Positions 53,004 to 61,887 of a stretch of 64,000 nucleotides of DNA are shown here, one piece after another. The stretch is taken from positions 67,382 to 131,381 of the forward strand of contig DASUUU010000109.1 in the NCBI GenBank assembly GCA_036373915.1, read 5' to 3'. Made by a program: the position numbers and the translations under genes. Positions within the stretch are counted from its first letter, which is position 1; each line of letters starts with the position of its first letter. The stretch is from JASLBX01 sp036373915. GTDB taxonomy: Bacteria; Actinomycetota; Actinomycetes; Jiangellales; Jiangellaceae. Under the pieces are notes generated by a model that saw only the letters and a program-made list of their open reading frames with translations, was not told the DNA's origin and searched no databases.

Positions 53004-54458
53004 ATGACAGCACGAACACGGCATAGCTATGACCCATACCGCGTCGACGAGCCGGAGGCTCCGTCCGCGGACGAAAGGCTGCCTACTTCCGGTGAGTTCG
53101 ATCTGGCCGAGCGGCTGTCGCTGAAGCGAGTCGCGGGGCTGTCGACCGAGCTTCAGGACATCACCGAAGTCGAGTATCGCCGGCTGCGCCTGGAGCGCGT
53201 CGTGCTGGTCGGCGTGTGGACAGACGGCACATCCCATGCCGCGGAGAATTCCCTAGCCGAGTTGGCCGCGCTCACCGAAACGGCCGGGGCGGTTGTGCTC
53301 GAAGGCCTCATCCAGCGCCGGAACAAGCCTGATCCGGCGACGTTCATCGGATCGGGCAAGGTTGCCGAGCTCCGCGAAGTGGTCTTGTCATCCGGTGCCG
53401 ACACCGTGATCTGCGATGGTGAGCTGTCGGCCGCCCAACTGCGTAATCTGGAGGATGCGGTCAAGGTCAAGGTCGTCGACCGAACCGCGCTGATCCTGGA
53501 CATCTTCGCCCAGCATGCGAAGAGCAAGGAAGGCAAGGCCCAGGTCGAACTCGCCCAGCTCGAGTACATGGCCCAGCGGCTTCGCGGCTGGGGTGGCACG
53601 CTGTCGCGACAGGCCGGTGGCCGGGCCGGGGGCGTAGGTGGCGGCGTGGGTACTCGTGGCCCAGGCGAGACGAAGATCGAGACTGATCGGCGGCGGATCC
53701 GGACCCGGATGGCCAGGCTCCGCCGTGAGCTCTCCGGCATGAAGACCGCACGTGAGACAAAGAAGGCAGAACGGCGCCGCCATTCGGTGCCGGCGGTCGT
53801 CATCGCCGGATACACCAACGCCGGCAAGTCGTCGCTGCTCAACCGCCTGACCGACGCCGGTGTACTCGTCGAAGACGCGCTGTTCGCCACCCTGGACCCA
53901 ACCGTGCGCAGGGCCCGTACCTCGGACGGCCGGGTGTTCACGCTGGCGGACACGGTGGGATTCGTCCGACACTTGCCGCACGAGCTGGTGGAGGCATTCC
54001 GGTCGACGCTCGAGGAGGTCGGGGAAGCCGACCTGGTGTTGCACGTCGTCGACGGATCGCACGCCGACCCTGAAGGACAACTCGCCACCGTGCGATCCGT
54101 TCTCGCTGAGGTGGACGCGGAAGACGTCCCGGAGATCGTAGTGATCAACAAGATCGACGCGGCGGACGACGCCACGGTTGCGCGCCTGTTGCGGGCCGAG
54201 CCGCATGCGGTGCCGGTCTGCGCCCGTACCGGTGAGGGCATCGACAAGCTGCAAGCCCTCATCGAGAGCGAGTTGCCCAAGCCACCGGTCGAGATCGAGG
54301 CACTTGTGCCGTACGAGCGGGGTGAGCTGGTTTCGCGGGTGCACCGGTCGGGAGAGGTGCTTTCGATAGAGCACGAGACCGCCGGTACCCGAGTGCACGC
54401 GCGGGTCTCCGAGTCCCTTGCGGCCGCGCTCGAGCCGTACGTCGCACCGATCAGGTGA
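53004..54458 (+). CDS. hflX: GTPase HflX
   Basis: Ribosome-splitting GTPase of heat and antibiotic stress. 484 residues: N-terminal HflX domain (DPATFIGSGKVAELREVV), glycine-rich loop (RQAGGRAGGVGGGVGTRGPGETKIETDRR), then the G domain with GYTNAGKSSLLNRLTDAG near residue 271, DTVGFVRHLPHELVEAF, and NKIDA. AGGAG precedes the ATG. The TGA stop is inside the first unit of repeat R2-B, so its last residues (PIR) are encoded by the repeat. Confidence 0.95.
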   Translation: MTARTRHSYDPYRVDEPEAPSADERLPTSGEFDLAERLSLKRVAGLSTELQDITEVEYRRLRLERVVLVGVWTDGTSHAAENSLAELAALTETAGAVVLEGLIQRRNKPDPATFIGSGKVAELREVVLSSGADTVICDGELSAAQLRNLEDAVKVKVVDRTALILDIFAQHAKSKEGKAQVELAQLEYMAQRLRGWGGTLSRQAGGRAGGVGGGVGTRGPGETKIETDRRRIRTRMARLRRELSGMKTARETKKAERRRHSVPAVVIAGYTNAGKSSLLNRLTDAGVLVEDALFATLDPTVRRARTSDGRVFTLADTVGFVRHLPHELVEAFRSTLEEVGEADLVLHVVDGSHADPEGQLATVRSVLAEVDAEDVPEIVVINKIDAADDATVARLLRAEPHAVPVCARTGEGIDKLQALIESELPKPPVEIEALVPYERGELVSRVHRSGEVLSIEHETAGTRVHARVSESLAAALEPYVAPIR

Positions 54459-54633
54459 CCTACTGCCGGTAACGTCGCAGGTAGCGCCGCCGTGTGCCCA
54501 CCTGATCGTTTTCAGTCCGCCTCCGGGACTTGATCAGGTGACCTGGACGTCGGTTTGACCTGCGAGGACGTAACGCTTGGTCACCTGATCATTCCGGTCG
54601 CGACGATCAGGTGAACTGTCGGCGATCAGGTGA
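54448..54633. repeat. R2 composite repeat, copy B
   Basis: Six units of the R2 11-mer: forward at 54448, 54531, 54604 and 54623; reverse at 54498 and 54581. Three are exact and three differ at one end base. Spacers are 39, 22, 39, 12 and 8 bases, against 39, 24, 38, 12 and 8 in copy A, but the spacer sequences are unrelated by eye. A partial unit CGATCAGG (54650-54657) follows and covers the stop of the S9 peptidase. It fills the gap between convergent genes. Confidence 0.95.
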
Positions 54634-54652
54634 CCAAGCCGGGGGCGGTCGA

Positions 54653-56509
54653 TCAGGCATCGTCGTCCGGCTGCACCCGACCGCCGAGGTGGGTCGCGAG
54701 AAAGGTCTCGGCAGCGGCGTAGAAACGTTCGCGATTCTCCGGCTTGGCCAGGCCGTGGCCTTCGTCCTCGAACAGCAGGTACTCATGGTCGATGCCCTTG
54801 TCCTTCAGGGCGGCGACAATCTGTTCGGCCTCGGCGACCTTCACCCGCGGGTCGTTCTTGCCCTGGGCGACGAGCACGGGAATCCGGATGTCGTCGACCC
54901 GTGACAGCGGCGAGCGTTCCCACAGCATGTCGCGTTCCGTTTCGGGGTTGCCCACCTTGGCGTACATGAACGCGATCATCGGCTTCCAGTACTCCGGCAC
55001 CGAGGCGAGCAGTGTCAGCAGGTTGGACGGGCCGACCATGTCCACCGCGCACCGGAACACATCCGGCGTGAACGCCGCGCCGGCCAGCGCCGCGTACCCT
55101 CCGTACGACCCGCCGTAGATCCCGACCCGATCACGGTCGATCCACCCCTGCTCGGCGCAGTATTCGACGGCGTCGATGAGGTCGGTATGCATAGCCCGGC
55201 CCCACTGCTTGTCGCCGGCGTTGCCGAAGGCCTTGCCGTACCCTGTCGAGCCGCGGTAGTTGACCTGGACGCACGCGTAGCCGCGGTTGGCCAGCCACTG
55301 CGCCTCGGGGTCATAACCCCAGGTGTCGCGGACCCAGGGACCGCCGTGCACGTTCAGCACGGCCGGCAGCGCGGCGTGGACGACTCCGGGTGGAAAGGTC
55401 ACGTAGCCGTGAATCGTCATACCGTCTCGCGCGGTGAAGGTGAAAGGTTCCATCGGTGCGAGTCGGTACTGGTCAAGCGCCGGCTTGTGCGCGAACAGGA
55501 AGTCCAGTTCGCGCGAGTCCCGGTCGTACACGTAGTAGTGCACCGCTCCGTCCGACGGCATGTCGCTGACCAGCCAGCGTCGGTCGTCGCGCACCGGCCG
55601 CGAGATACCGACCTCACCCCGAAGCCGAGCGCGTAGCGCGTCGATCTCGGCACCGATGTCCGGATCGAGGTGCACCCACTCCTCACGGTCCTTGAGGAAC
55701 ACAACGGACTGCGGCTCCAGCGTCTCAGGGTCGCTGAGCACGCCGCCGACGTCGAACTCGGGATCTTCGGCCAGTACGGCCTCCTCGCCGGTGGCCAGGT
55801 CGTGACAAATCAGGCGAGCGGCGTTGACTCCGACGCTCGAGCGCAGGTAGACCGATGAGCCGTCCCTGGTGAACCCGGATACGTCGGTTGTCGCGACGTC
55901 GTCCGGCGCGATCTCGAGCCAGGGTTGATCCGCGTTGGTGTCCGGGTCGCGCAGGTATACGACCGCACCGCCGTCCTCCGTCATCGCCATCCCACCACGG
56001 ATCTTCAGGTCGGGGTCGATGAGCCAGCCGGCGTAGCCGGGGTTCGTTTCGATCTTGGTGAACTCTCTCGATGCGAGGTCGAGGCGGTACACGTCGTGCA
56101 GTGCAGGATTGTCGGCATTGAGGCCGATCAGCATCGTCGTCGGGTTCCAGCGGTTGTGCGCCAGCACCTGAGCGTGGACTCCTTCACCCGGAGTCACCAG
56201 CCGTGATTCGCCGCTGCTCAGATCGAGGGCGTAGAGCCGCCAGTCCTCGTCACCGTCGGTGTCCTGCAGGTAGACCAGCGTCTTGTCGTCGTGGCAGAAC
56301 GCGAACGTCCTGATTCCGCGGCCGCGGTCGTGCGTGACCGGCTTGGCTGCGCCCGGATCGTCCGCCGGGCCGACCCACACGTTCAGCACGCCATCCTCGG
56401 GGGCGATGAACCCGAGGCGGTTGCCGTCGGGAGACAAAGTAGGGGCTACCCGTTCCGGGTTGCCGAAAAGGACATCGCGCGGAATCAGCGGGACGGCATC
56501 GTAAGTCAC
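54653..56509 (-). CDS. S9 family prolyl oligopeptidase-type peptidase
   Basis: About 618 residues. The N-terminal two-thirds reads as a beta-propeller of WD40-like repeats (LSPDGNRLGFI; DEDWRLYALDLSSGESRLV). The C-terminal alpha/beta-hydrolase domain has NVHGGPWVRDTWGY, the nucleophile in YGGSYGGYAA near residue 468, NDPRVKVAEAEQIV and the catalytic His in EDEGHGLAKPENR. Probably a cytosolic acylaminoacyl or dipeptidyl peptidase; no signal peptide. GTG 56509 is chosen because the family core starts shortly after; the frame is open 27 codons further. The stop lies in a partial R2 unit. Confidence 0.88.
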   Translation of the reverse strand: MTYDAVPLIPRDVLFGNPERVAPTLSPDGNRLGFIAPEDGVLNVWVGPADDPGAAKPVTHDRGRGIRTFAFCHDDKTLVYLQDTDGDEDWRLYALDLSSGESRLVTPGEGVHAQVLAHNRWNPTTMLIGLNADNPALHDVYRLDLASREFTKIETNPGYAGWLIDPDLKIRGGMAMTEDGGAVVYLRDPDTNADQPWLEIAPDDVATTDVSGFTRDGSSVYLRSSVGVNAARLICHDLATGEEAVLAEDPEFDVGGVLSDPETLEPQSVVFLKDREEWVHLDPDIGAEIDALRARLRGEVGISRPVRDDRRWLVSDMPSDGAVHYYVYDRDSRELDFLFAHKPALDQYRLAPMEPFTFTARDGMTIHGYVTFPPGVVHAALPAVLNVHGGPWVRDTWGYDPEAQWLANRGYACVQVNYRGSTGYGKAFGNAGDKQWGRAMHTDLIDAVEYCAEQGWIDRDRVGIYGGSYGGYAALAGAAFTPDVFRCAVDMVGPSNLLTLLASVPEYWKPMIAFMYAKVGNPETERDMLWERSPLSRVDDIRIPVLVAQGKNDPRVKVAEAEQIVAALKDKGIDHEYLLFEDEGHGLAKPENRERFYAAAETFLATHLGGRVQPDDDA

Positions 56510-56591
56510 GGTGTCGATTCCATCATGAGACGTCCATCGGCGTCGCGGGCACGGCTGCGCTTGCCGCGAACAACGCTCGACGCCACCCACC

Positions 56592-57449
56592 TCACGGGCG
56601 GAGGGCGCGCAAGATCTCCGTCAGCCGCTCGCCGACGAAGAACAGGTGACCCTCGTCCGGATAGTAGGTGGCCCTGCACGCGGGAATCATGGCTGCGACG
56701 TGGCGGGCCATGGCCATCGGCGAGTTGGGGTCGCGTTCACCATGCCACAGCCGGACGGGAACCGCGATGTCCTCGAGCCGGAAACCCCACGGCCGAGCCA
56801 GCAGTCGAAGCTCGCGCGCCTGACCCCTGCCACCCTGGCGAAACGCCTCCGCGATGGTCGGTTCCAATATCTCCTTCATCCGATTCCAGTACGGTCGATC
56901 TACGTCCGCAACGGTGGCGCTGCTCAGCAGTCGCTCCGGTCGCCGCGCGCGAGCGGCGGCTATGCCCATGGCGGCCGTGGGAGCAAGTGGGAGGCGACCG
57001 GCAACCCGGAGCAGCCACCAGTTCATCCTGCTCATGCCCACAGTGGCGCCGGGCGCATCGATCGGTCCGATGCCGGCGACGAGCCCTACGCCGGTGAGAC
57101 GGTGCCGCAGCTTCCAGGCGCAGGCTGCCGCGTAGGGCGCACCACCGGACGGTCCCAGGATGGAAAACCGCGCCAGCCCGAGTGCGTCGGCAAGCTCCGC
57201 GACGTCGTCCGGCCAGTCGGCCAGCGTGCGTCGAAACTGGTAATCGGACAGGCCGATTCCCGGACGGTCGGGAGAGATGACCCGTACCGCGCTGGCGACA
57301 CCCGCGTGGTGGGCGAGCCGCCCCTCGAGCCGGGCACTGGGCCAGCCGTGGCAGTAGATGAGCGGGTGGCCGTTCGGATCACCCCACTCGGCATAGCCAA
57401 GCCGACGACCATTGCGCAGTCTGATCGATCGGCGGTCGATCTCCTCCAT
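56592..57449 (-). CDS. Alpha/beta hydrolase
   Basis: 285 residues. Oxyanion region YCHGWPSARLEG near residue 30, nucleophile in ILGPSGGAPYAAA near residue 100, acid in HGERDPNSPMAMARHVA and catalytic His in YYPDEGHLFFVGERL. The triad appears complete. Substrate unknown; the form resembles general esterase or haloperoxidase-like hydrolases. ATG 57449 has GGAGG upstream on the minus strand; the long frame beyond it covers the adjacent pseudogene. The S9 peptidase gene lies 82 bases downstream. Confidence 0.86.
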   Translation of the reverse strand: MEEIDRRSIRLRNGRRLGYAEWGDPNGHPLIYCHGWPSARLEGRLAHHAGVASAVRVISPDRPGIGLSDYQFRRTLADWPDDVAELADALGLARFSILGPSGGAPYAAACAWKLRHRLTGVGLVAGIGPIDAPGATVGMSRMNWWLLRVAGRLPLAPTAAMGIAAARARRPERLLSSATVADVDRPYWNRMKEILEPTIAEAFRQGGRGQARELRLLARPWGFRLEDIAVPVRLWHGERDPNSPMAMARHVAAMIPACRATYYPDEGHLFFVGERLTEILRALRP

Positions 57450-57541
57450 CGCCGTCGATGGTAGACGGCGACACGTCCGACGTGGCTGTGGATGGGGTCC
57501 CGCATCGCAACGGCCACCCAGCGCCCGGCCCTTTGGGGTGG

Positions 57542-58122
57542 CTACGACCGTGGCCGGAAGTTGGCGAACTCCTCCATGGCCATCACGGGCCGCAGCCGGC
57601 CTTCGAACTGCGGAGTCACGAACGCCTCGCGCAGCATGTCGCCGGCGAGGTGGTTTCCGATCGCCGCCGTGATCATTCCCTGGTCGAGGGAGATACCACG
57701 GCGAGACGACCCCGCTGTCGACGTTGACCGAGTCGCGGAAGCCCCAGTCGGTGTAGATCTCGAAGTCACGCTCCACGGCTGGCCGGAGGCGCGGTAGCCA
57801 CCCTCGGGTACGTCGGCGGGGAGAACCCCCCAGTAGCCGTACTCGGCCTCCTCGAGCCAGTGCTCGATATGCGCCTGCACGTAGAGCGGGTGGTTGACGC
57901 TCCAGCTGCGCGGGGCCCACTTCTCCTCGGGTACGAACAGAGTTGGCATGAGCGCCCCGAACATGCTGCCGCCCCAGGGGGAACGACAAGCTTGTCTCGG
58001 TACCGGTACGCCCCTTCGAACACCTCGACGCCCAGGTACTCGCGCCACCGGCCGACCGGCTTCTGCTGCTGCCAGCTCCACCCCCCGTTCTGCCCAGTGA
58101 ACGCACCGCCTGTGGATGCCAT
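57542..58122 (-). pseudogene. Glycoamylase-like (PF10091-type) pseudogene
   Basis: Remains of a glucoamylase-family gene spread over three frames. One frame gives GWSWQQQKPVGRWREYLGVEVFEGAYRYRDKLVVP; a second gives PWGGSMFGALMPTLFVPEEKWAPRSW and IEHWLEEAEYGYWGVLPADVPEGGYR; a third gives ERDFEIYTDWGFRDSVNVDSG; the second resumes with SLDQGMITAAIGNHLAGDMLREAF, then RPVMAMEEF. Shifts fall at a G5 run (57977-57981), near 57795 and near 57690. Relative to the family, a central part after GGYR and the N-terminal part appear missing. Decay, not sequencing error alone, is likely. Confidence 0.8.
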
Positions 58123-58147
58123 CTCGCGCTCCCGATGCCCGGCTCGA

Positions 58148-58159
58148 TAGCCTGCCGTA
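58148..58159 (+). promoter_or_regulatory. Leaderless -10 element of dinG
   Basis: TAGCCT (58148-58153) lies 6 bases before the GTG at 58160. No SOS box is visible nearby. Confidence 0.45.
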
Positions 58160-60181
58160 GTGGACGATCAGCGCCGAGACACAGCCGACCACCCGCGGGT
58201 CCGGGCGCTGCTGTCCCGAGCGGTCGAGGCGCTGGACGGAGACGAGCGCCCGGGCCAGGTGACGATGGCCGAAGCAGTGGCGGCCGCCATCGAATCGAGG
58301 GAGCACCTGCTGGTACAAGCCGGCACCGGCACCGGCAAATCACTGGCGTACCTGGTACCCGCGGTGCTGCGGGCCGCCGCTGCCGACGCGCCCGTGGTGG
58401 TAGCCACCGCGACGCTGGCCCTCCAGGCGCAACTTGTCGACCGGGACCTGCCGCTGTTGGCCAAGGCGGCCACGCCGGTGCTGGGCAGGGCGCCGCGGTC
58501 GGCCACGCTGAAGGGCCGGGCGAACTACGCGTGCCTGCACCGCGTGCGCGACGGCGTCCCGGATGATGAGGGAGCGTTGGTGCCGGTCGCCGATGCCGCC
58601 CCCGGGGCGCTCGGCCTGGAAGTGTTGCGCGCCCGGGAGTGGGCGGAGGCGCAGGCAGCGGGCGGGGGCTCGGGAGATCGTGACCGGCTGGACCCCGGCG
58701 TGAGTGATCGGGCCTGGGCTCAGGTGTCGGTCAGCGCTCGGGAGTGTCTCGGCGCCCAGAAGTGCCCTTACGGGACGGAGTGCTTCGCCGAGGGGGCGAG
58801 AGCGCAAGCCGCGGAAGGCGACATCGTGGTGACCAACCACGCCCTGCTGGCGATCAATGCGCTCGAAGGGGTGCCGGTGCTTCCGGAGCACGACGTCGTG
58901 GTGGTGGACGAGGCCCACGAGTTGGTCTCGCGGGTGACCGGCGTGGCGACCGCCGAGCTGTGGCCCGGCGTCGTCGAACGGGCCGGCAAGCGAGTGCGGT
59001 CGTACGTCGATGACGGTGACGCCGCCGAACTGGAGGACGCGGCCGAGCCGCTGCGGCGGGCGCTGGCCGATGCCGGTCCCGGGCGGCTCGACCCGCCGAT
59101 CGAAGCGGCGTTGCTGGCGGCGATCGTGGGGGTCCGGGACGCCGCCCGCGCCGTCCAGTCCGGATTCAAGGCGACCGCGAAAAAGGACCGGACGCCCGAA
59201 TCGGAGTCGGGACGCCGGACGGTGCTGGCTATGGTGGACGAGCTGTTCGCTACGACGGAGCGGCTTGCGGCAGGCAGCGAACACGACGTCGTGTGGGTCG
59301 AGGAACGCGAGCGCGGCGGCCGGGTGCTGAAGGTGGCGCCGCTATCGGTGGCCGGGCTCCTCCGCGAGCGGCTGTTCGGCGATGCGACAGTGGTCGCGAC
59401 GTCGGCCACTCTGGAGCTCGGCGGTTCGTTTGAGCCGGCGGCGCGCTCGTTCGGCCTGCTCGGTGAGGGAGCGCCGGGCTGGCGTGGGCTCAACGTCGGA
59501 TCGCCGTTCGACTACGGCAAGCAGGCCATCTTGTACGTGGCGAGCCACCTTCCGCCGCCGCGGCGGGACGGCTTGCGACCCGAGGCGGTGGACACGCTGG
59601 CCGACCTGGTCTCCGCCGCCGGCGGCCGCACTCTCGGGCTGTTCTCGTCGCGCCGGGCCGCCACTGAAGCGGCCGACGCGATCCGCGGACGGCTCTCGGG
59701 CACCACCGTGCTGTGCCAGGGCGAGGACATCGTGCCGACGCTGGTGCGCAAGTTCGCCGAGGACGAGGCCTCGTGCCTGTTTGGAACGCTGTCATTGTGG
59801 CAGGGCGTCGACGTGCCAGGTGACTCGTGCCAGCTCGTCGTGATCGAGAAGCTGCCGTTCCCGCGACCGGACGACCCGCTCGCTTCGGCACGCCAGCGCG
59901 CTGTCGAGCGGGCCGGCGGGAACGGGTTCATGACAGTCGCCGCGACGCACGCCGCGTTGTTACTGGCCCAGGGCGCCGGCCGTCTGGTCCGGCGCGCGAG
60001 CGACCGGGGCGTAGTGGCCGTGCTCGACCCCCGGTTGGTGCGAGCACGCTACGGCGGCTACCTGCGAGCGTCGCTACCGCCGATGTGGTTCACGACTGAC
60101 CACTCGGTGGTGGTTGACGCGCTGCGCCGGCTCGCCGTCAATCGTGACCAGACGGGCACGCAGCTCAAACTCGGCGCATGA
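58160..60181 (+). CDS. dinG: ATP-dependent DNA helicase, DinG/YoaA-like
   Basis: XPD-like superfamily 2 helicase, 673 residues. Walker A QAGTGTGKSLAYLVPA near residue 52; cysteines of the probable iron-sulfur domain (ANYACLHR, then ECLGAQKCPYGTEC) near residues 118-212; DEAH box VVVDEAHELVSR; and the C-terminal helicase motifs (GTLSLWQGVDVPGDSCQLVVIEKLPFP, then QGAGRLVRR). GTG start behind a leaderless -10. Its 3' end overlaps the convergent lexA by 17 bases. DinG resolves R-loops and unusual DNA structures. Confidence 0.93.
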   Translation: MDDQRRDTADHPRVRALLSRAVEALDGDERPGQVTMAEAVAAAIESREHLLVQAGTGTGKSLAYLVPAVLRAAAADAPVVVATATLALQAQLVDRDLPLLAKAATPVLGRAPRSATLKGRANYACLHRVRDGVPDDEGALVPVADAAPGALGLEVLRAREWAEAQAAGGGSGDRDRLDPGVSDRAWAQVSVSARECLGAQKCPYGTECFAEGARAQAAEGDIVVTNHALLAINALEGVPVLPEHDVVVVDEAHELVSRVTGVATAELWPGVVERAGKRVRSYVDDGDAAELEDAAEPLRRALADAGPGRLDPPIEAALLAAIVGVRDAARAVQSGFKATAKKDRTPESESGRRTVLAMVDELFATTERLAAGSEHDVVWVEERERGGRVLKVAPLSVAGLLRERLFGDATVVATSATLELGGSFEPAARSFGLLGEGAPGWRGLNVGSPFDYGKQAILYVASHLPPPRRDGLRPEAVDTLADLVSAAGGRTLGLFSSRRAATEAADAIRGRLSGTTVLCQGEDIVPTLVRKFAEDEASCLFGTLSLWQGVDVPGDSCQLVVIEKLPFPRPDDPLASARQRAVERAGGNGFMTVAATHAALLLAQGAGRLVRRASDRGVVAVLDPRLVRARYGGYLRASLPPMWFTTDHSVVVDALRRLAVNRDQTGTQLKLGA

Positions 60182-60911
60182 CCGTGACGACCCGGCCGAG
60201 GATCGTCGCCTGCTCGCCCGGAATGGGGTCGTACGCAGGGTTCTGCGGAAGCAGCCAGACTTCACCGTCAGCGCGCTTGTAGGTCTTGACGGTGGCCTCA
60301 CCTTCGATCATGGCCGCGACGATCTCACCGTTCTCGGCCACCGGCTGCTGCCGGACGACGACCCAGTCGCCGTCGCAGATGGCGGCATCGATCATGGAAT
60401 CACCGGTGACCCGCAGCATGAACAGAGTGCCCTCGCCGACAAGCTGGCGGGGAAGCGGGAAGATCTCCTCGACTGCCTCTTCGGCCAGCACCGGGCCACC
60501 GGCCGCGATGCGCCCCACGACGGGCACATACGACGGCTCGGGACGCTCGTCGCCGCTGCCGCTGATGTCGATGCCGGCGTCGTCAGGACCGGTGCCGAGC
60601 ACTTCGAGCGCGCGCGGGCGGTTGAGATCGCGCCGGATGTAGCCCTTCTTCTCGAGGACGTTGAGCTGGTGCGACACGCTGGACGGGCTGGACAGCCCGG
60701 CGACCAGGCCGATCTCACGCATGCTCGGCGGATAGCCGCGCTGCGCGACCGACTTGCGAATGGCATCGAGGACCCGCTGCTGGCGCGGAGTGAGCCGGCG
60801 GCTGCCCTCGGGGTCGGGGAACTCGTGCACGGTGCCGCCGTCGCCGCCCGACGCAGCGCCGCGCTCAGGTGGAGTCGCCATGCCGGACGTGTCGTCGCGC
60901 TGGCTGCCCAC
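60165..60911 (-). CDS. lexA: LexA repressor
   Basis: SOS repressor, 248 residues. Winged helix (RQQRVLDAIRKSVAQRGYPPSMREIGLVAGLSSPSSVSHQLNVLEKKGYIRRD), Ala-Gly cleavage site in GRIAAGGPVLAEEAVEEIF, catalytic serine in TGDSMIDAAICDGD and lysine in GEATVKTYKRADGEV. The GTG at 60911 gives an extra 40-residue N-terminal tail; ATG at 60881 would be shorter and is possible. A LexA box lies upstream, so it is autoregulated. Divergent from the LysM gene, convergent with dinG. Confidence 0.95.
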   Translation of the reverse strand: MGSQRDDTSGMATPPERGAASGGDGGTVHEFPDPEGSRRLTPRQQRVLDAIRKSVAQRGYPPSMREIGLVAGLSSPSSVSHQLNVLEKKGYIRRDLNRPRALEVLGTGPDDAGIDISGSGDERPEPSYVPVVGRIAAGGPVLAEEAVEEIFPLPRQLVGEGTLFMLRVTGDSMIDAAICDGDWVVVRQQPVAENGEIVAAMIEGEATVKTYKRADGEVWLLPQNPAYDPIPGEQATILGRVVTVMRRV

Positions 60912-60994
60912 GGGTGCCTCCTTCGAGTACCGGCCGCCGGTACGTCCGAGCGACCTGCTGCTCCGCCAGGCTAGCGCGAATCAACGACACGATC

Positions 60995-61008
60995 AAAACA
61001 TCTGTTCG
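60995..61008. promoter_or_regulatory. LexA box between lexA and the LysM gene
   Basis: AAAAC-ATCT-GTTCG, eight of ten matches to CGAAC-N4-GTTCG, placed in the lexA/LysM divergent region where it could control both genes. Confidence 0.7.
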
Positions 61009-61039
61009 ATGGCGTGTCGACTCTGTCGGTGCAGGGGTG

Positions 61040-61051
61040 TATAACTCGTAC
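61040..61051 (+). promoter_or_regulatory. -10 element of the LysM gene
   Basis: TATAAC (61040-61045) is 6 bases before an in-frame ATG at 61052, with a weak -35 (TCGACT) 17 bases upstream. Confidence 0.4.
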
Positions 61052-61150
61052 ATGGGTTCGGTTCGAACGGCTGTACTAGGTCGAGGCGCAGGCGGCGGCC
61101 AGGGCAGTGCCGGCCGAGCACCTGATAATCACGAGGGTACGGAGGCGGAG

Positions 61151-61741
61151 ATGACGATCGTGATGATCGTTCCGGTGGCGCCTGAGACCAGCGATCAAGC
61201 GGCCCAGTGGACCGAGCAAGCGGCGCGACGTTCGCACGGTGAGGCGCGGCGGGCGGGTGTGGTCAGGGGCTGGTCGGCGGGCGAAGCGCAGCCGCAGGCC
61301 CCCGTGCGACCGTCAGTACGGCGGCTGCGAACCGCCGGTGGCGAGGACGCGGTGCGCGCCCACGCAGGTCGGCAGCACCGCTTCGGCCGGCACGCTGCGC
61401 TCGGCCGTCCCCGTCCCGTGGCGTGCGATCGTTCATACGAGGCCGACCTGCACGGCTCGCGATTGACCCGGCGCGGGAAGGTCGTGGTGGCCGCCGTGTG
61501 GCTGGTCTTCGCGGTGGCGATCGTGTTCATGGTGAGCCGGCCCGCGGAGGTGCCGGTGCCGGCCGAGACGGCGACGGTGACCGTCAAGTCTGGCGACACG
61601 CTGTGGGCGGTGGCCGGCGACGTGGCACCTGGTGCCGATCCACGAGTCACGGTCGAGCAGATCATGGAGCTGAACGGGCTGCGGTCAGCGGGCGACATCC
61701 ATCCCGGCGACCTGTTGGTGGTGCCGTTCGCCGCGGAATGA
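61151..61741 (+). CDS. LysM-domain membrane protein, SOS division inhibitor (Rv2719c/ChiZ position)
   Basis: 196 residues: a polar N-terminal region, one membrane helix (VVVAAVWLVFAVAIVFMV, about residues 113-130) and an extracellular LysM domain (TVKSGDTLWAVAGDVAPGADPRVTVEQIMELNGL, ending GDLLVVPFAAE) that binds peptidoglycan. Divergent from lexA and upstream of nrdR, exactly like mycobacterial Rv2719c and the functionally similar DivS/YneA genes, so it probably halts division during SOS. ATG 61151 has GGAGGCGGAG upstream; an in-frame ATG at 61052 would be a leaderless start adding 33 residues. Confidence 0.82.
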   Translation: MTIVMIVPVAPETSDQAAQWTEQAARRSHGEARRAGVVRGWSAGEAQPQAPVRPSVRRLRTAGGEDAVRAHAGRQHRFGRHAALGRPRPVACDRSYEADLHGSRLTRRGKVVVAAVWLVFAVAIVFMVSRPAEVPVPAETATVTVKSGDTLWAVAGDVAPGADPRVTVEQIMELNGLRSAGDIHPGDLLVVPFAAE

Positions 61742-61856
61742 GCGGACGACACGCCGACGGTGGCCCGATTGCGGCAGTGGTGACCTGCGGTGACGATTCT
61801 GACTGCGAGACACGCCGCCGAAGTGGTTGCGGGCGTAGGTTTGTAGTCGTACCGTA

Positions 61857-61872
61857 CCCCTATATATAGTAG
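61857..61872 (+). promoter_or_regulatory. NrdR-box-like site
   Basis: CCCCTATATATAGTAG, containing the perfect palindrome CTATATATAG (61860-61869), matches about 12 of 16 positions of the NrdR box (ACACWATATATWGTGT). It is the most AT-rich spot in the region. I did not find the expected second box at helical spacing. Confidence 0.55.
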
Positions 61873-61887
61873 TTACAGAGTTGTAGT

